Origin: Persicaria tinctoria
Lineage: Eukaryota > Streptophyta > Magnoliopsida > Caryophyllales > Polygonaceae
Assembly: GCA_037127255.1 (NCBI GenBank)
Contig: JBANSL010000004.1
Span: forward strand, 25,365,967 to 25,429,966
Length of the DNA: 64,000 nt
Reading direction: 5' to 3'
In this document: positions 10,515 to 21,586 of the stretch, piece after piece
Layout of the letters: the number at the start of each line of letters is the position of its first letter
Position numbering within the stretch: position 1 is the stretch's first letter
The notes under the pieces: generated by a model
Databases searched by the model: none
What the model saw: the letters and a program-made list of their open reading frames with translations, nothing else
What the model was told of the DNA's origin: nothing
Made by a program: the position numbers and the translations under genes

Positions 10515-12106
10515 GGCTTCGTCGTCCGGAGCATCATCAGTGAGCCTCGTCCAGAGTCCTTGCAGCATCTTGGATATCCCACTCATCTCCGTCATAAACT
10601 CCTTTTGTAGCTCCTTGATATCAAGGTGAACTTACTCCAAGCCCAACTCTAGGTTGTCCATGCGTTCATCGAAAGCTGAAGCAGTGGGAAGGGCTTTTGA
10701 AGGAGTGGCAAGACTCAAGGTCCCTTGGGGAGACCGAGTGATGCCAATCTTTTCAAGGCCCTTAGAGTCGAACTTACCCATATCACGCTGTTGTTCTTCA
10801 TTTTTGACATCAATTCCAGAAGTTTTGAAGAGAGGGGTCAAAAGGGTAGCAAAGGGGAGGGGAGAGCCTTTTCTAGCTTTTCTAGCATGAGCCATGCTTC
10901 CAAGGATAGTATTGTCCAGATCAAGGTCAAGGCCATTTAAGATGCGGTAAAACAGGAACATGGCATTGTCAGTAAGGAGTGAGCCAGAGTTCAGACGGGG
11001 TAAGAGGCATCGAACAATGATGTTGAAAATTATTTTTGCCTCAAGGGTTAGGGATGAGTGTGTGAGTTTCTTTGAGGTACTGTTGGATGCTTCGGGTAGA
11101 AGGTACTTGGCTCGGGCAAGAATGATGCAATTCTTTTTTGAGGGGTGTATTTCAGAGGGTGGAACTGGGTTAGGTAAGCCAAGAAAATCTGCAAAGTCAT
11201 TGGAGTTGAGAGAGATTCTAACCCCTTTGACAACAGACTCCAAAGACCAACCATTGGGGTCGTGTTTGGCTTTTAGGTTAATGTAGAGTAGACGGGTAAG
11301 CTGTAGGTAGTAGACGGTTTCAAGATTGAGAAGGGTCCAGGCTGGGGATTTTTTGAGAAGATCAATGCAAGGTAACTTCAAAGCTTCGAAGAACTCAAAA
11401 TCCAAAAAATCAGAACAGCAAATCCTACGAGTTCGAAACTCATATACCCACTTACCAGCAGTCTCAGCATCTTCAAAGCAAGAGGAGGGCAAGGATTGAT
11501 TTACTTGGATATATGCAGGTGGGTCGGCATTCTTCCTGCGAGCAATTGTCGGAGCAGCTCTCTTGACAGGCGCTTCAAGACTCCTGAGGGTGCCCTTCTT
11601 GGTGCGCTTGGGAGATGGAGGCTTGACAACAACAGGGGCTTTCCACTTCTTTGGAGATGGGGGAGGAGGAGAAGGAGAGGGAGATTCTTCCTCCTCTTCC
11701 TCAGAACCCAAGTCCTCACCGGACCCCGCTTCATCTCCTTCAGCTTCCTCGTCATCTCCAGATTCCTCTTGCTCTTCTTCTTCTTCAAGGCTTCCTCCTC
11801 CGCTTCTTTGGCAGCATCTCTTTCCAGAATGACATCGAGGTCATCTTCCTCCTCTTCCCCGTCCACTTCCTCAGCCAAAATCTTCCTCTCCCCTTTCTGT
11901 TTGGCACTGAGAGGCTTCTTAGCAGAGCGCTTTTGAGTGCCCTTGGTAACAGTGGCCGTGCTCACAGCGATGGTGCTCTTGACAACAGTTGGGACAATGG
12001 CTTGAGGAGTGGGTTCAGGTGTGGGAGAGGTGGCAGTGGCCTGACGTCCCTTGGGGGTGGTGCCAAGTCTTTTGGGTGTGACAGTTTTCTTTGTTTTGGG
12101 TGCCAT
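10512..12106 (-). pseudogene. Env-like third ORF of the Sirevirus
   Basis: It sits between RNase H and the 3' LTR, where Sireviruses carry an additional ORF of unproven function. The start MAPKTKKTVTPKRLG opens a Lys/Thr/Pro-rich, then acidic (E/D-rich) N-terminal region. The conserved part is globular (SLPSSCFEDAETAGKWVYEF, YLQLTRLLYINLKAKHDP, FADFLGLPNPVPPSE), of the kind annotated as putative plant transposon protein. A frameshift near 11650-11710 joins the two halves. One in-frame TAA at 10632-10634 precedes about 39 more codons that stay open to the natural stop at 10512-10514. I see no convincing signal peptide, so 'env-like' is positional. The family match is recalled, not searched. 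Confidence 0.75.
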
Positions 12107-12576
12107 GGAGGAAATCGGCTAGGGCTTCTTTAGAAAAGGTTGAGAGGTTGAAGAAGGTGAAAGCGAAAGGTTTTGGATAATTTGATAGTGTGATGGAATC
12201 GGGTACAGACATGGGTATAAGTAGAGAGAGATGATGGAGTGATGGGATGGGTTTAGAGTTCCAAGGGAGGGTAATGATATCATTGCAAGATTTGAAGAGT
12301 TTCCAATTCAAAATTCAAATGTTTCCATTAAAATCGGACTGAAAAACTGAAGGATTTAGTTCCAAAATTAAAAATATCTTAACGGTTAAGAATATAACAT
12401 AAATAGGCAATTTTGAAATCCGATAAAAATATAATTGATTAAATATCTAAAAAGATATTAACCAAAAATATGTGATCCGATATATGTAATCCACCATTTA
12501 GTTCACACACCTTGACATAGTTCTCAAGGGTCTTGACACTAAGTAGATTTTATCTTTCGTAAAGGGAATGCCCCCC

Positions 12577-15500
12577 CTACGAAAGTGCATCCTTGTTAAG
12601 CATCCCAATCTCTCGTCTTATGAAGGTGAACCTGTCCTCTGCCAAAGACTTAGTAAAAATTTCAGCCCCTTGATAATCAGTTGAAATAAACGAAATGGAC
12701 ACATCACCTTTTTCAACATGGTCTCTAATGAAATGATGCCTTACATCAATATGTTTGGTCCTGGAATGCTGAACAAGATTCTTAGTGATGGAGATGGCAC
12801 TTGTATTGTCACACTTAATTGGAATACCTTTGAGGTTGATGCCAAGATCTCGCATTTGTTGAGCTATCAAAGGATTTGGGAGCAACAGGCTCCAGCTGCA
12901 ATGTATTCGGCTTCTGCAGTGGATAGAGCAACTGAGTTTTGTTTCTTTGAGTGCCAACTGATTAAAGATGCTCCTAATAATTGGCAACATCCTGATGTGC
13001 TCTTCCTATCCACCTTATAGCCTACAAAATCTGCATCAGAGTATCCAATTAATGTGAAATCCTTTTGCTTTGGGTACCATAGTCCAAGCTCCTTAGTGCC
13101 ATTGAGATATCGAAAGATCCTTTTCACAGCCACGAGGTGAGATTCTTTAGGATCAGCTTGAAACCTAGCACACATGCAAACACTAAACATGATGTCAGGT
13201 CTACTAACCGTGAGATATAATAAAGATCCAATCATTCCTCGATACTCCTTTTGATTGACACTTATTCCAGTCTTGTCTTGATCTAAAGACAATGTTGAGC
13301 TCATGGGAGTCTTGGCTGCTTTGGATTGATCCATCTTGAACTTCTTCAAGAGATCCTTAGTGTACTTGCTTTGGTTGACAAAGATCCCTTTCTTGGATTG
13401 ATGAACTTGTAATCCCAAAAAGAAGTCGAGTTCACCCATCAAGCTCATATCAAATTCACTGCACATGATGTCAGAAAATTCCCTGCACAAAGATGTGTTA
13501 GTAGCACCAAATAATATATCATCAACATAAATTTGAATAACCAAAATGTCCTTTCCTTTGGTTTTGATAAAAAGAGTCTTGTCGATCAACCCCCTTTTAA
13601 AATCATTTTCTAAAAGATATTTTGACAAACGCTCATACCAAGCTCTTGGGGCTTGTTTCAAACTATAAAGCGCTTTGTCAAGTTTATAAACATGATTGGG
13701 AAATTCTAAACTTTCAAAACCTGGGGGTTGAGCCACATATACTTATTCCTCTAAGAAACCATTAAGAAAAGCACACTTGACATCCATTTGATATAACTTT
13801 ATGCTCATAAAAGACGCAAATGCCAATAGAATGCGAATACCTTCAAGCCTGGCTACGGGAGCAAAGGTCTCCTCGTAGTCAATACCTTCCTCTTGATTGT
13901 ATCCTTGAGCAACAAGTCTTGCCTTGTTCCTCACAATCTTACCATTCTCATCTATCTTGTTTCGAAAGACCCATCGTGTGCCAGTAACTGATTGATGCTT
14001 TGGCCTAGGCTTCAAGGTCCAGACTTTATTTCTTTCAAATTTGTTGAGCTCACTTTGGATAGCAATGATCCAGTCTGGCTCCTGAAGTGCCTCATCTACC
14101 TTCTTTGGCTCAATAAGAGAAACAAACGCGTGAAAAGCACAAAGATCTTTAAGTTTAGAACGAGTTTGAACACTAGAAGTAGGGTCAGAAATGATATCCT
14201 TTAATGAGTATGATGAGGAGTATTTGAATTTCCTTTTGCTAGTCTCAGATCCTTGATTCGTCACACTGGTAGGATTGACTTGTGGTACATCTGACTCCGT
14301 GGTTCTGTTAGGTTCAGTTACAGCAATTTCTGACATCTCAACACTGTTGGATTGGACACCAAGGGCTTTGGACGAATCTTCAACACCTTGGGTCAATTCT
14401 TTAGTGTTATGAATCTATTCCTGCATGTTCCTCTTCTCTGTGTTCTTAGTAGCAGCATCATCAACTTCCTCATTCTCTTCATGGATGTTAAGATTTATAT
14501 CTGCAACACTTTCACTCAAAGCACCGTCATTGCATTCATCAAAAATAACATGTATACTTTCTTCAACTAACTGGGTCCTTTTATTGAAGATTCTATAAGC
14601 TTTGCTACTCGTGGAGTAGCCAAGAAATATACCTTCATCACTACGCGCATCAAATTTCCCAAGGTTATCTTTTCCATTGTTATGAACAAAACAAGTACAG
14701 CCAAAGGGTTTAAAATAAGATATAAGTGGTTTGCGGCCTTTGAAAAGTTCATAAGGAGTTTTCTTTAAGATGGAACGTATAAGACAACGATTCAAAATAT
14801 AGTTAGCCGTGTTAACAGCTTCATCCCAATAGGTTTTAGGTAACGCATTTTCTAAAAGCATAGTCCTAGCCATATCCTCTAAGGTGCGGTTCTTGCGTTC
14901 CACAACCCCGTTTTGTTGAGGTGTCCTAGGAGCAGAAATGTTATGGGAGATGCCGTATTTAGCACAAAACAAACCAAACTGAAGTTGATCAAACTCCCTA
15001 CCATGATCACTCCGAATTGACACTATGGGCTCGTTTCTTAAAGTTTGCAACTCCTTACAAAATTTTGAAAACTCAAATAAGGCCTCTGATTTTTCTTTTA
15101 AAAATGAAACCCAAGTATATCTAGAAAAATCATCAAAAACAACTAGCATGTACTTTTTACCATTGGGAGATTTGACTCGCATAAGACCACATAAATCCAT
15201 ATGTAAAAGTTCAAGGGGTCTAGAAGAACTTACAACCTTTTTGGGTTTGAAAGAGCTACATGTTTGTTTACCTCGTGTGCATGCATTGCACATATCAATA
15301 CCTTTGAAGTCCATCTCAGGTAGCCCTCTTACAAGCCCTTTAGACACAAGCTTCTGTAGTGTATGTGGACTCACATGACCGAGTCTCCTGTGCCAGAGTT
15401 TTGGATCATCCGTCAAAGCCTTTAGACAGGTTAAGCTTCCTTGTGCCACTTGATCAGCATTTACGGCGTATATATTGTTGTAACGATATGCAGTCAGTAT

Positions 15501-15833
15501 AACTTCACATGTATCTTCTCTGCACACTATAAATCTTTTCTTGTTAAATCTGACATTGTTGCCACTATCACATAGTTGAGAGACACTAAACATATTATAC
15601 TTTAAACCATTAACAAGATAGACATTTTTAATACTATGGCTGGAATCGCTTCCAACACTACCGATACCAACGATGTCGCATTTTCCTTTGACACCAAGAG
15701 TGATTGTTCCCGTGGATTGCTCCTTTAGATCATGAAGGAGAGAACTCTTCCCACTCATATGCATCGAGCATCCACTATCAATAATCCATTTGTGTTCGTT
15801 CACCTTGGTGATCTCCTGCAAGACAAACATCAA
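12577..15833 (-). pseudogene. Pol of the Sirevirus
   Basis: Copia order on the minus strand: protease WIIDSGCSMHMSG (about 15750-15785), GAG-pre-integrase LWHRRLGHVSPHTLQ (near 15380), integrase (DDFSRYTW near 15130; RSDHGREFD near 15010; QQNGVVERKNRTLED near 14890), RT ([48 protein letters not shown] near 13490-13525) and RNase H (SVALSTAEAEYIAAGACC, then CDNTSAISITKN). In-frame stops lie at about 14415 and 13740, and a frameshift near 12890 divides RNase H. The pol frame also differs from the gag frame near 15840. Confidence 0.93.
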
Positions 15834-17627
15834 CCTTTGTGGCTAGACCAATAAGAAATTTGGATCCATTGCTGGGATAAACCATATTTGGTAAAATAGT
15901 GCCTTTTGGAACCCAAACTTGTGTTATCCGTTCTTTTCTCAAATGAATAGGAAATGTATTGCGAATAATATATGGATCCTTTCTTCTATAGGGGCATGTC
16001 TCTTTTACATGTCCCTTTCTAGCACAATGGTGACATATAGAAAAGGTTCTGCTTCCTTTTGCCTTTGCAAAAGTGGTAATGTGTTGCTTCTTTAAAAAAA
16101 TTGGATTGTAACCTATACCACTTTTGTTTAGAGAGCTTTGTTTCTCACCCATCATCCTATCGAGAGTACCTTTGGATTTGGTAAAACTTATGAGGGCTGT
16201 CTGTTGGTCTTGAATCTTATTATTCAGAGAGATCTTCTCGTTCTCTAAGTCATGATGCTCATTTCTTAGAGAGGAGAGATCTTGCTTGAGTTCAGATTTC
16301 TCCGAGTCAAGCGTCTTGACTTTAATGTCAAGACTTGAATAAGAAGCTTCAAGACTTTTGACCCTCATAGACAGATCCTCAATAGTTCTTTCCTGGTCCA
16401 CAGTTCTCTTAATAAGAGTGTTAGTTTGGGCAATAAGCTTCTCTTCATTGGCAATCATATTGGAAAGGAATTCCGATAATACCTCTTTTGGACTTGCCAT
16501 AAGTTTTCTTACAGTAGCTTCAAGCTTTTCATCGTGGGATTCATCTTCTGAGGCCATAAGACAAATATTGGCCTTCTCATCATCGGAGTCAGAGTCGGAA
16601 TCGCTCCAAGTTGCCACCATGGCTTTCTTCTTCCATTTGTCACCTTTCTTGGACTGGCTCTTTGTCTTTTGAGGGCAGTCCTTCACAAGATGATCGGTTT
16701 CACCACATTCAAAACAAGACAATGGTTTAGTCTTCTTTTCATACTTGTTGTATTGAGGCTTACCTCGAAAATTTGAAGACTCTGATCCATCCTTGTTGTT
16801 GAATTGTTTCTTCATTTTGAGAATTCGAGAAAGCCTCTTGTGATAAGAGCAAAAGGATCATCCTCATCGTCATCCTCATCTTCGGAATCAGATCCATCTT
16901 TCGGCTCATCCTTCTTAGACTTGAGTGCCAAGTTCTTAGTGCTAGCTGGAAGTTCTCCATCGTCTTCATTAAGGATCATCTCATGCATGATCAGCTTCCC
17001 AAGAAGGTCATCAAGGGGTAGAGTGGTGAGGTCTTGGGCTTCCTCTATAGCTGTTACTTTTGGACCCCATTTCTCTTTTGGAAGGCACCTGAGTATCTTC
17101 CTCACTTTCTCAACGTTGGTAAAGCTCTTGCCGAGAGAGTCGAGGTTGTTGGTAATCTCTGTGAATCGTGTGAACATGGCCTTGATTGTCTCATCAGGCT
17201 TCATCTTAAAGAGCTCGTACTTTCGAAGGAAGATGCTGATCTTGGTGTCTTTTACTTGTCTCGTTCCTTCATAGGTGACGACCAGTTTGTCCCAAATCTC
17301 TTTAGCTGACCTACAAGATGAAATACGATTAAACTCATCAGTGTTAAGACCATAGTAAAGTAGGTTAATAGCCCTGTAGTTTTTGGAGACAAGTTCAAGA
17401 TCTGCTTGGTTGTATTCGGACTCTTTCTTTGCAACTTTGGTATCGTTTGGTCCATCTTTCTCTGGAATCTTCGGACCATTCTCTATAATGTTCCAAAGCT
17501 CCAGATCTTGGTCTATGATGAACATTTTCATCAAGGATCTCCAGTGGACAAAGTTGTTTCCTACAAAGAGTGGCGATCTGCTTGTGGACCTTCCCTGTGC
17601 AAATCCTCCGCTTGCTTCACCAGACAT
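15778..17627 (-). pseudogene. Gag of the Sirevirus
   Basis: Starts at ATG 17627 (MSGEASGGFAQGRSTS) with the Copia gag fold region (NNFVHWRSLMKMFI, AKEIWDKLVVTYEGT, KYELFKMKPDETI). A one-base change near 16812-16815 shifts frame before the nucleocapsid. That part has two CCHC knuckles, C-F-E-C...H...C near 16690-16715 and C-H-H-C...H...C near 15995-16040, separated by a coiled-coil-like Ser/Leu/Lys-rich stretch. Two knuckles with a long spacer are typical of Sirevirus gag. Confidence 0.9.
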
Positions 17628-17670
17628 GATCGAAAACTCACAGGATTGTTAGATAAAAAACAGTGAGTAA

Positions 17671-17685
17671 AGCTCTGATATCAAT
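17671..17685 (-). other. Primer binding site of the Sirevirus
   Basis: The minus strand ATTGATATCAGAGCT directly follows the 5' LTR and is close to the tRNA-Met(i) complement TGGTATCAGAGC. Confidence 0.8.
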
Positions 17686-18683
17686 TGAAGGTTCGATAAT
17701 CTAAAACAAGGTAATATATAAATACTCTAGAAGGGGGGTTGAATATAGTATGCCCGTTTTTCGCAGAAAGTCTCAAGACTTTTGGAGCTCGTATAAAACC
17801 CTTTGAGATTAAATCTGAATCACAAAGTTAGACAATCGAACCAAGTGCGAAAATAAGGTAAAATAATAAGTAAAGGACACGAGTAATTGTTTACGAGGTT
17901 CGGCACGAACTTGGCCTACGTCCCCGCCTAGGGTTCTTCCACAATCCTAGGATTCAAAAGACTTTATTGATTCGTTTAGCTTAGGATCCTAATAGATCAC
18001 CGAGAAGCCTCTCTCCTATACAATTGCAATCTAGTCAACTCACGTTCCCTTGGAGTCCTAGACCAATCTAGAAGAGCCCCACCTCTCTCAGCTATCTAGT
18101 ACAATCCTCTTACTCTCACGAATCAATAGCCTAGTCCAACTTCCCGAGTTACAAACTCTCGAGTAACACTATAAATGAATATATCCTATAAGCTCACAAT
18201 GGCTCTCAAAGGCTTTGAAATAAACAACAAACTCTTGAGCACTAGAAGAGAGTACACTTTGGAAGACAGATCTCGCTTGAATGAATGAAAGCTTGTGTAG
18301 CACTTGTGTATTCTGTCTTCATCTTCCTTCTCTATTTATTGAGACAAATCGGCGTCAAAAATCTTCTCCAACGGCTATTCCAGATCATGGCCATCTTTAA
18401 GATCTTCTAAACTTGGAAACAAATGAAGCCATAATCTTTCCGATTTGAACCTTCTCAACACTTTTCACAAGGAAGGAAATAATTCAAAAAACTTCCTGAA
18501 TGATTAGTCAAGCATATATATATATAATATAAAGGAAGTATATAATAAAATTAAATAATATTCGGACATATAGATCAGGTTTTGGATTTCATCAACTGTT
18601 AATGTTCCAAGACCTTTGACACAAGCATCCTGTCAAGGCCTTTGAAACATTATTCCGATTTTCATCAAGGGAGGGAGTTATCA
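17686..18683 (-). repeat. 5' LTR of the Sirevirus
   Basis: 998 bp, same ends as 9168-10162. Scattered substitutions and small indels separate the two LTRs. Confidence 0.95.
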
Positions 18684-18688
18684 ATCAG
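18684..18688. repeat. Target-site duplication ATCAG, right
   Basis: Matches 9163-9167. Confidence 0.95.
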
Positions 18689-18781
18689 GAAGGCTGAAGG
18701 AGATGTATATATATTTTTAGTGGCTGCACGAAGTATCACTGCACAGTCACCAATGGTAGGAGTGTCACCCAACTCAATTAC
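18689..18781 (-). pseudogene. PTAC3-like: PTAC3-like exon block 3, upstream part
   Basis: Begins after a CTCTCAG acceptor with GTAATTGAG, giving VIELGDTPTIGDCAVILR, then PSAFL at the Sirevirus insertion point. The join with block 2 is phase 0 (M-S-K then V-I-E). It carries extra codons (TKNIYTS) where the family has a short conserved link. Confidence 0.8.
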
Positions 18782-18914
18782 CTGAGAGAGAATTCCAATC
18801 AAGTTAATGGAATAAAAAGCGCATCTCATTCAACCATTGGTGTCAGTTTATAGTTAATCCAAGAAGGCATAAAGATGGAATTACGAAAAGGATCAGATAC
18901 GAATAAGAACATAC

Positions 18915-19336
18915 CTTTGACATTAGTGTGATTGTCAATTCAACTTCCGACTCTAGAGACCACTTCCTCACACCATCAATCGGAAGATCTTGAGTTTCAA
19001 GCTCTTCCTTTAATTCAGATACTAACATCTTACTAGTTGCTTTGGGCTTTAGGACACTTATGTCAGGTCCTTTAATTATCTTTTTCAACCCTTTCTCCAG
19101 TCTGATATAATCTGATTAAGATATATCCCCTAAAATTAAAGGTCCTTCATTTCTCAAAAACATCAAAAGCTTCTGGCGATACACTCTCCATTCTTTAAGA
19201 CATCGTTGCTTAAATGATGTTTAATTCCACAGGATTTGAGTAAGCAAATCCCTCTACATCAGGATCTAGCGGAGTTTTCCCTCTTCGAGGAACCCAAAAC
19301 TTTCACTCACCCGTAATTCCAACCTCCTCGATGTAC
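18915..19336 (-). pseudogene. PTAC3-like: PTAC3-like exon block 2 (SAP domain)
   Basis: Starts RYIEEVGITG and continues through VPRRGKTPLDPDVEGFAYS and RCLKEWRVYRQKLL to KKIIKGPD and the SAP-like helix KMLVSELKEELETQDLPIDG. A frameshift lies after SNPVELN and an in-frame TAA follows GDIS. After DGVR the text jumps to KWSLESEVELT, which in the family lies far downstream, so a large internal segment is absent. It ends at AAG followed by a GTATGT donor (18909-18914). Confidence 0.85.
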
Positions 19337-19749
19337 CTAGAAGATGCAAGAGCGGATTCATGACTGAAATTCACAGTAAAAACATCTCAAATCTATTGAA
19401 CAAGGATCTATGTATCAAGTTGACATCTTCTATTCCTTGTAATGGGATAATAGAGAAGAAAAGAGATTGTAAATCTTCAATCCTTCTCAATCCAACTAAT
19501 CTGATAAAAGATAAGGCCTTATATAGGCTACATTCACTAACCCACTAATTTTCTTATTTCTAAATAATCAAGGGGATGCCTCATTTTGTGTATAAAAAAT
19601 GGCTATACTATTTGTACATAATACATCTTTTACTTTCGGTAGTACACAAATACTAAAGAAAGGAAAATACTATCTATGGCCAAAACAAAATATATGATTG
19701 TTATGAAGGAAAAAACTCAAGTACAATAAAGATATATCAGAAGTGGCAC
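19337..19749 (-). other. Intron of the PTAC3-like pseudogene
   Basis: GT at 19748-19749 and CTAG at 19337-19340 on the minus strand bracket 413 bp of AT-rich sequence without coding potential. Using these borders joins the flanking blocks in the phase the protein needs. Confidence 0.65.
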
Positions 19750-19929
19750 CTGGCCATGTAATCAGTCTCATATCCAAGTTGAGCTTCCTCTTGTAAGGGC
19801 TCAATGAATCCACGAGCTAACTAAGGTGCGGTACTTTTTAGTCAAGATCATAGCCCTCGCCCCTCGGTGGAAGTGGTGGGTTATCTTTCGACATAGCTTT
19901 TAAAGGTTCCAGTAACACAACAATCCTCC
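19750..19929 (-). pseudogene. PTAC3-like: PTAC3-like exon block 1
   Basis: The minus strand reads from an AACAG acceptor at 19930-19934 through GRIVVLLEPLKAMSKDN to EPLQEEAQLGYETDYMA. It ends at 19750 before a GT donor at 19748-19749. A small insertion after SSW shifts the frame (reads H then stop) before EPLQEE resumes. The last codon is split in a phase that matches the next block, which continues R-Y-I-E-E. Confidence 0.8.
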
Positions 19930-20821
19930 CTGTTATAATTACCAGCAATGATTGAAATTATTGAGTGAAAAACAAGTAGCAGTAGCACACATCAATTTTC
20001 AATTCAAACTCAACTCAAAAGGGTAGCACTTGTCACTCGACTACACAGGGTGAGCATATCAGTCGGCTTCAGAAGGAACATAAACCCCGCTCGGAATCAA
20101 ATCCCTAAACTAACCAAAGCAAAATCCTCTGTCAAAAAATCGACTCCGCTTATTCATAATCCAAGTTTGAATTTAAGCAAAAGAGGTCTGAAATTGCGAG
20201 AGACATAGAGACAAATAGTACTAAAAGGAGAAATTCATACCTCGCATATGTCAGTTTTGCGCAAAAGTGTTCAAAGTAGCAACTGAAGCTGAAAGGATGA
20301 AGAATGACAGTGGACACCCTTGTAAACCTCATCAACACAAACCCTAAAGCCTTCGGCAATTAATTGGATGGACGAAGAAGGATGCTCAGACAACAGCGCA
20401 GAAGAAGGCGGGACAAGAGAGGAAAATTGTGCGCAGAGATCCGAAAATAGGTCAATCACTGAGGATGTAGAGGGATAGCCGGTGAGGAGGAGGTGTCGAG
20501 GTAGAGTAAGTCGCCGGCGAGGAGGAGGTGGAGTGAGTCGTCAGTCGCTTCAGTCATTTGGGGTTTCAGGGGAACATCATGAGAAAGAGGAGATCTCAGA
20601 TCTAGAAGGAGAGGAGGAGGAGAAATTGAGGACGAAAGTAGGGATCGAGAAAGAGGAGTGGTGGCAGCGTTGTCAACAGTGGCGGCAGTGGCCGTGGTAG
20701 TGGCGGTGGGCCGGTGGCGATGATGACTGCGGGAGAGGAGTTGAGTGGAGAGTGGGTTTGGACTTTTTGAGATATCTGGTGAGACTGAGTGCAGAGACAC
20801 CAGGGAAGATTAATAGTCTGG
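19930..20821. other. Non-coding stretch upstream of the PTAC3-like pseudogene
   Basis: No PTAC3-like exon or other recognisable gene here. The 20460-20760 part is GC-richer with GGA/GGC-biased sequence. Its open frames are low-complexity (Ser/Pro/Thr) and not credible proteins. Confidence 0.5.
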
Positions 20822-21086
20822 GCGGGTGTTTGAATTTTTTTTTTCAAATATGGGCGGGTGTCCAAAATTTTTTCGAAGTGTTTCTCCGCGTGTTTTAAAT
20901 TCAAAATTGAGCGTTTTAATTTTTTTTAGAATGAACAATTTCACATCTATCAAAAATTTCAACTGATGTCTAATTATTTTTCAACATCAAAAATTTAAAA
21001 ACTGATATATCAAACTAATTTAACATCTATTGTTTTTTTTTACAGACTTAAATCACATGATTTCTAATTGCAGTATTCTAGTAGTG
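20822..21086. mobile_element. CACTA-type transposon terminus
   Basis: The right edge reads TTCTAGTAGTG, i.e. CACTACTAGAA on the minus strand, the conserved CACTA/En-Spm end. Behind it is AT-rich subterminal sequence with degenerate repeats of the GACATCAGTTGAAAT / TAGATGTGAAATT kind. The other terminus was not found, so the left limit is arbitrary. The 15-kb duplication begins inside it at 20861. Confidence 0.55.
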
Positions 21087-21357
21087 AATGATATTCTCAA
21101 TCCTTGAATGATTACTCCCTCTACTTGAATGCTAAGCAAGCCTCGACTCATTGCCATGTGTTTTGCAGCATTGTTGGCGCCTGTTAACAGAGAAAATCAA
21201 GTCTAAATAAATATATAGAATATAAATTGAAAATGAATCTCTAGTCCCGTGCAAATAAATACAAGACTTTCTCTCGTTGTAGTGGAAAAGGTTAGGATCG
21301 ATCCACAAGGAAGTGTATCAGCGCTCGCCTAGATAGCTCCTGATGTCGACCAAAAGC

Positions 21358-21433
21358 CACTCGATATCGATTGGATCACTCGATATCGATTGGATCAGTC
21401 GATGTCGATTGGATCAGTCGATGTCGAGTCAAG
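21358..21433. repeat. 19-bp tandem array of the Y palindrome word
   Basis: Units start at exactly 21358, 21377, 21396 and 21415, each CACTCGATATCGATTGGAT or a variant. The core TCGATATCGA is self-complementary. Confidence 0.9.
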
Positions 21434-21586
21434 AAGTCGATTCCTAGTGAAAAACCTACAAAAAATCAACACACAAACACTCGACATCGAGTTGATGGAC
21501 TCGATGTCGACTCAGTGATCACTCGATATCAACTCTGATGGGTCGATGCCGAGTCTTCTTGTAGAAAACAGAAACGTAGCAGATTG

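Larger units (their letters stand above)
9168..18683 (-). mobile_element. Sirevirus-type Copia retrotransposon with env-like ORF
   Basis: A 9516-bp element on the minus strand with TG/CA-bounded LTRs (9168-10162 and 17686-18683), TSD ATCAG, a tRNA-Met-type PBS, gag, Copia-order pol, then an extra ORF between RNase H and the 3' LTR. Length, the extra ORF and repeated polypurine tracts fit the Sirevirus (SIRE/Maximus) group. It interrupts a PTAC3-like exon. Stops and frameshifts in all three reading units make it non-autonomous. The two LTRs differ by scattered substitutions and small indels, so it is not brand new. Confidence 0.95.
3340..19929 (-). pseudogene. PTAC3-like: PTAC3-like SAP-domain gene fragment, split by two LTR retrotransposons
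   Basis: PTAC3 is a nuclear-encoded plastid nucleoid protein of the bacterial-type plastid RNA polymerase complex, with a putative DNA-binding SAP domain. I recognise it by recalled family motifs in collinear order on the minus strand: KAMSKDNPPLPPR, KYRTLVSSW, EPLQEEAQLGYE, TPLDPDVEGFAYSNP, SFKQRCLKEWRVYR, KKIIKGPD, the SAP segment SELKEELETQDLPIDG, then VIELGDTPTIGDCA, PSAFL and KLDAAIAIVVDLETRG. Four exon blocks have plausible GT/AG borders. Two blocks are interrupted by complete LTR elements, and removing each element with one TSD copy restores the reading frame. Damage includes an in-frame TAA after the GDIS motif, at least two small frameshifts, and loss of the segment normally between the SAP helix and the C-terminal block. 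No upstream N-terminal (PPR-like) exons were found. A BLASTP search would settle the identity. Confidence 0.85.

Noticed and set aside
11496..12133. Plus-strand open frames of 146 and 160 codons
   Set aside because: Shadows of the acidic/Lys-rich start of the Sirevirus env-like ORF on the minus strand.
20456..20904. Ser/Pro/Thr-rich open frames on the minus strand
   Set aside because: Low-complexity composition, no domain, overlapping frames of similar length on the other strand. No evidence of a gene.
21358..21433. CRISPR-like array
   Set aside because: Regular 19-bp spacing but no unique spacers; plant LTR context. It is a plain tandem array of a palindromic word.
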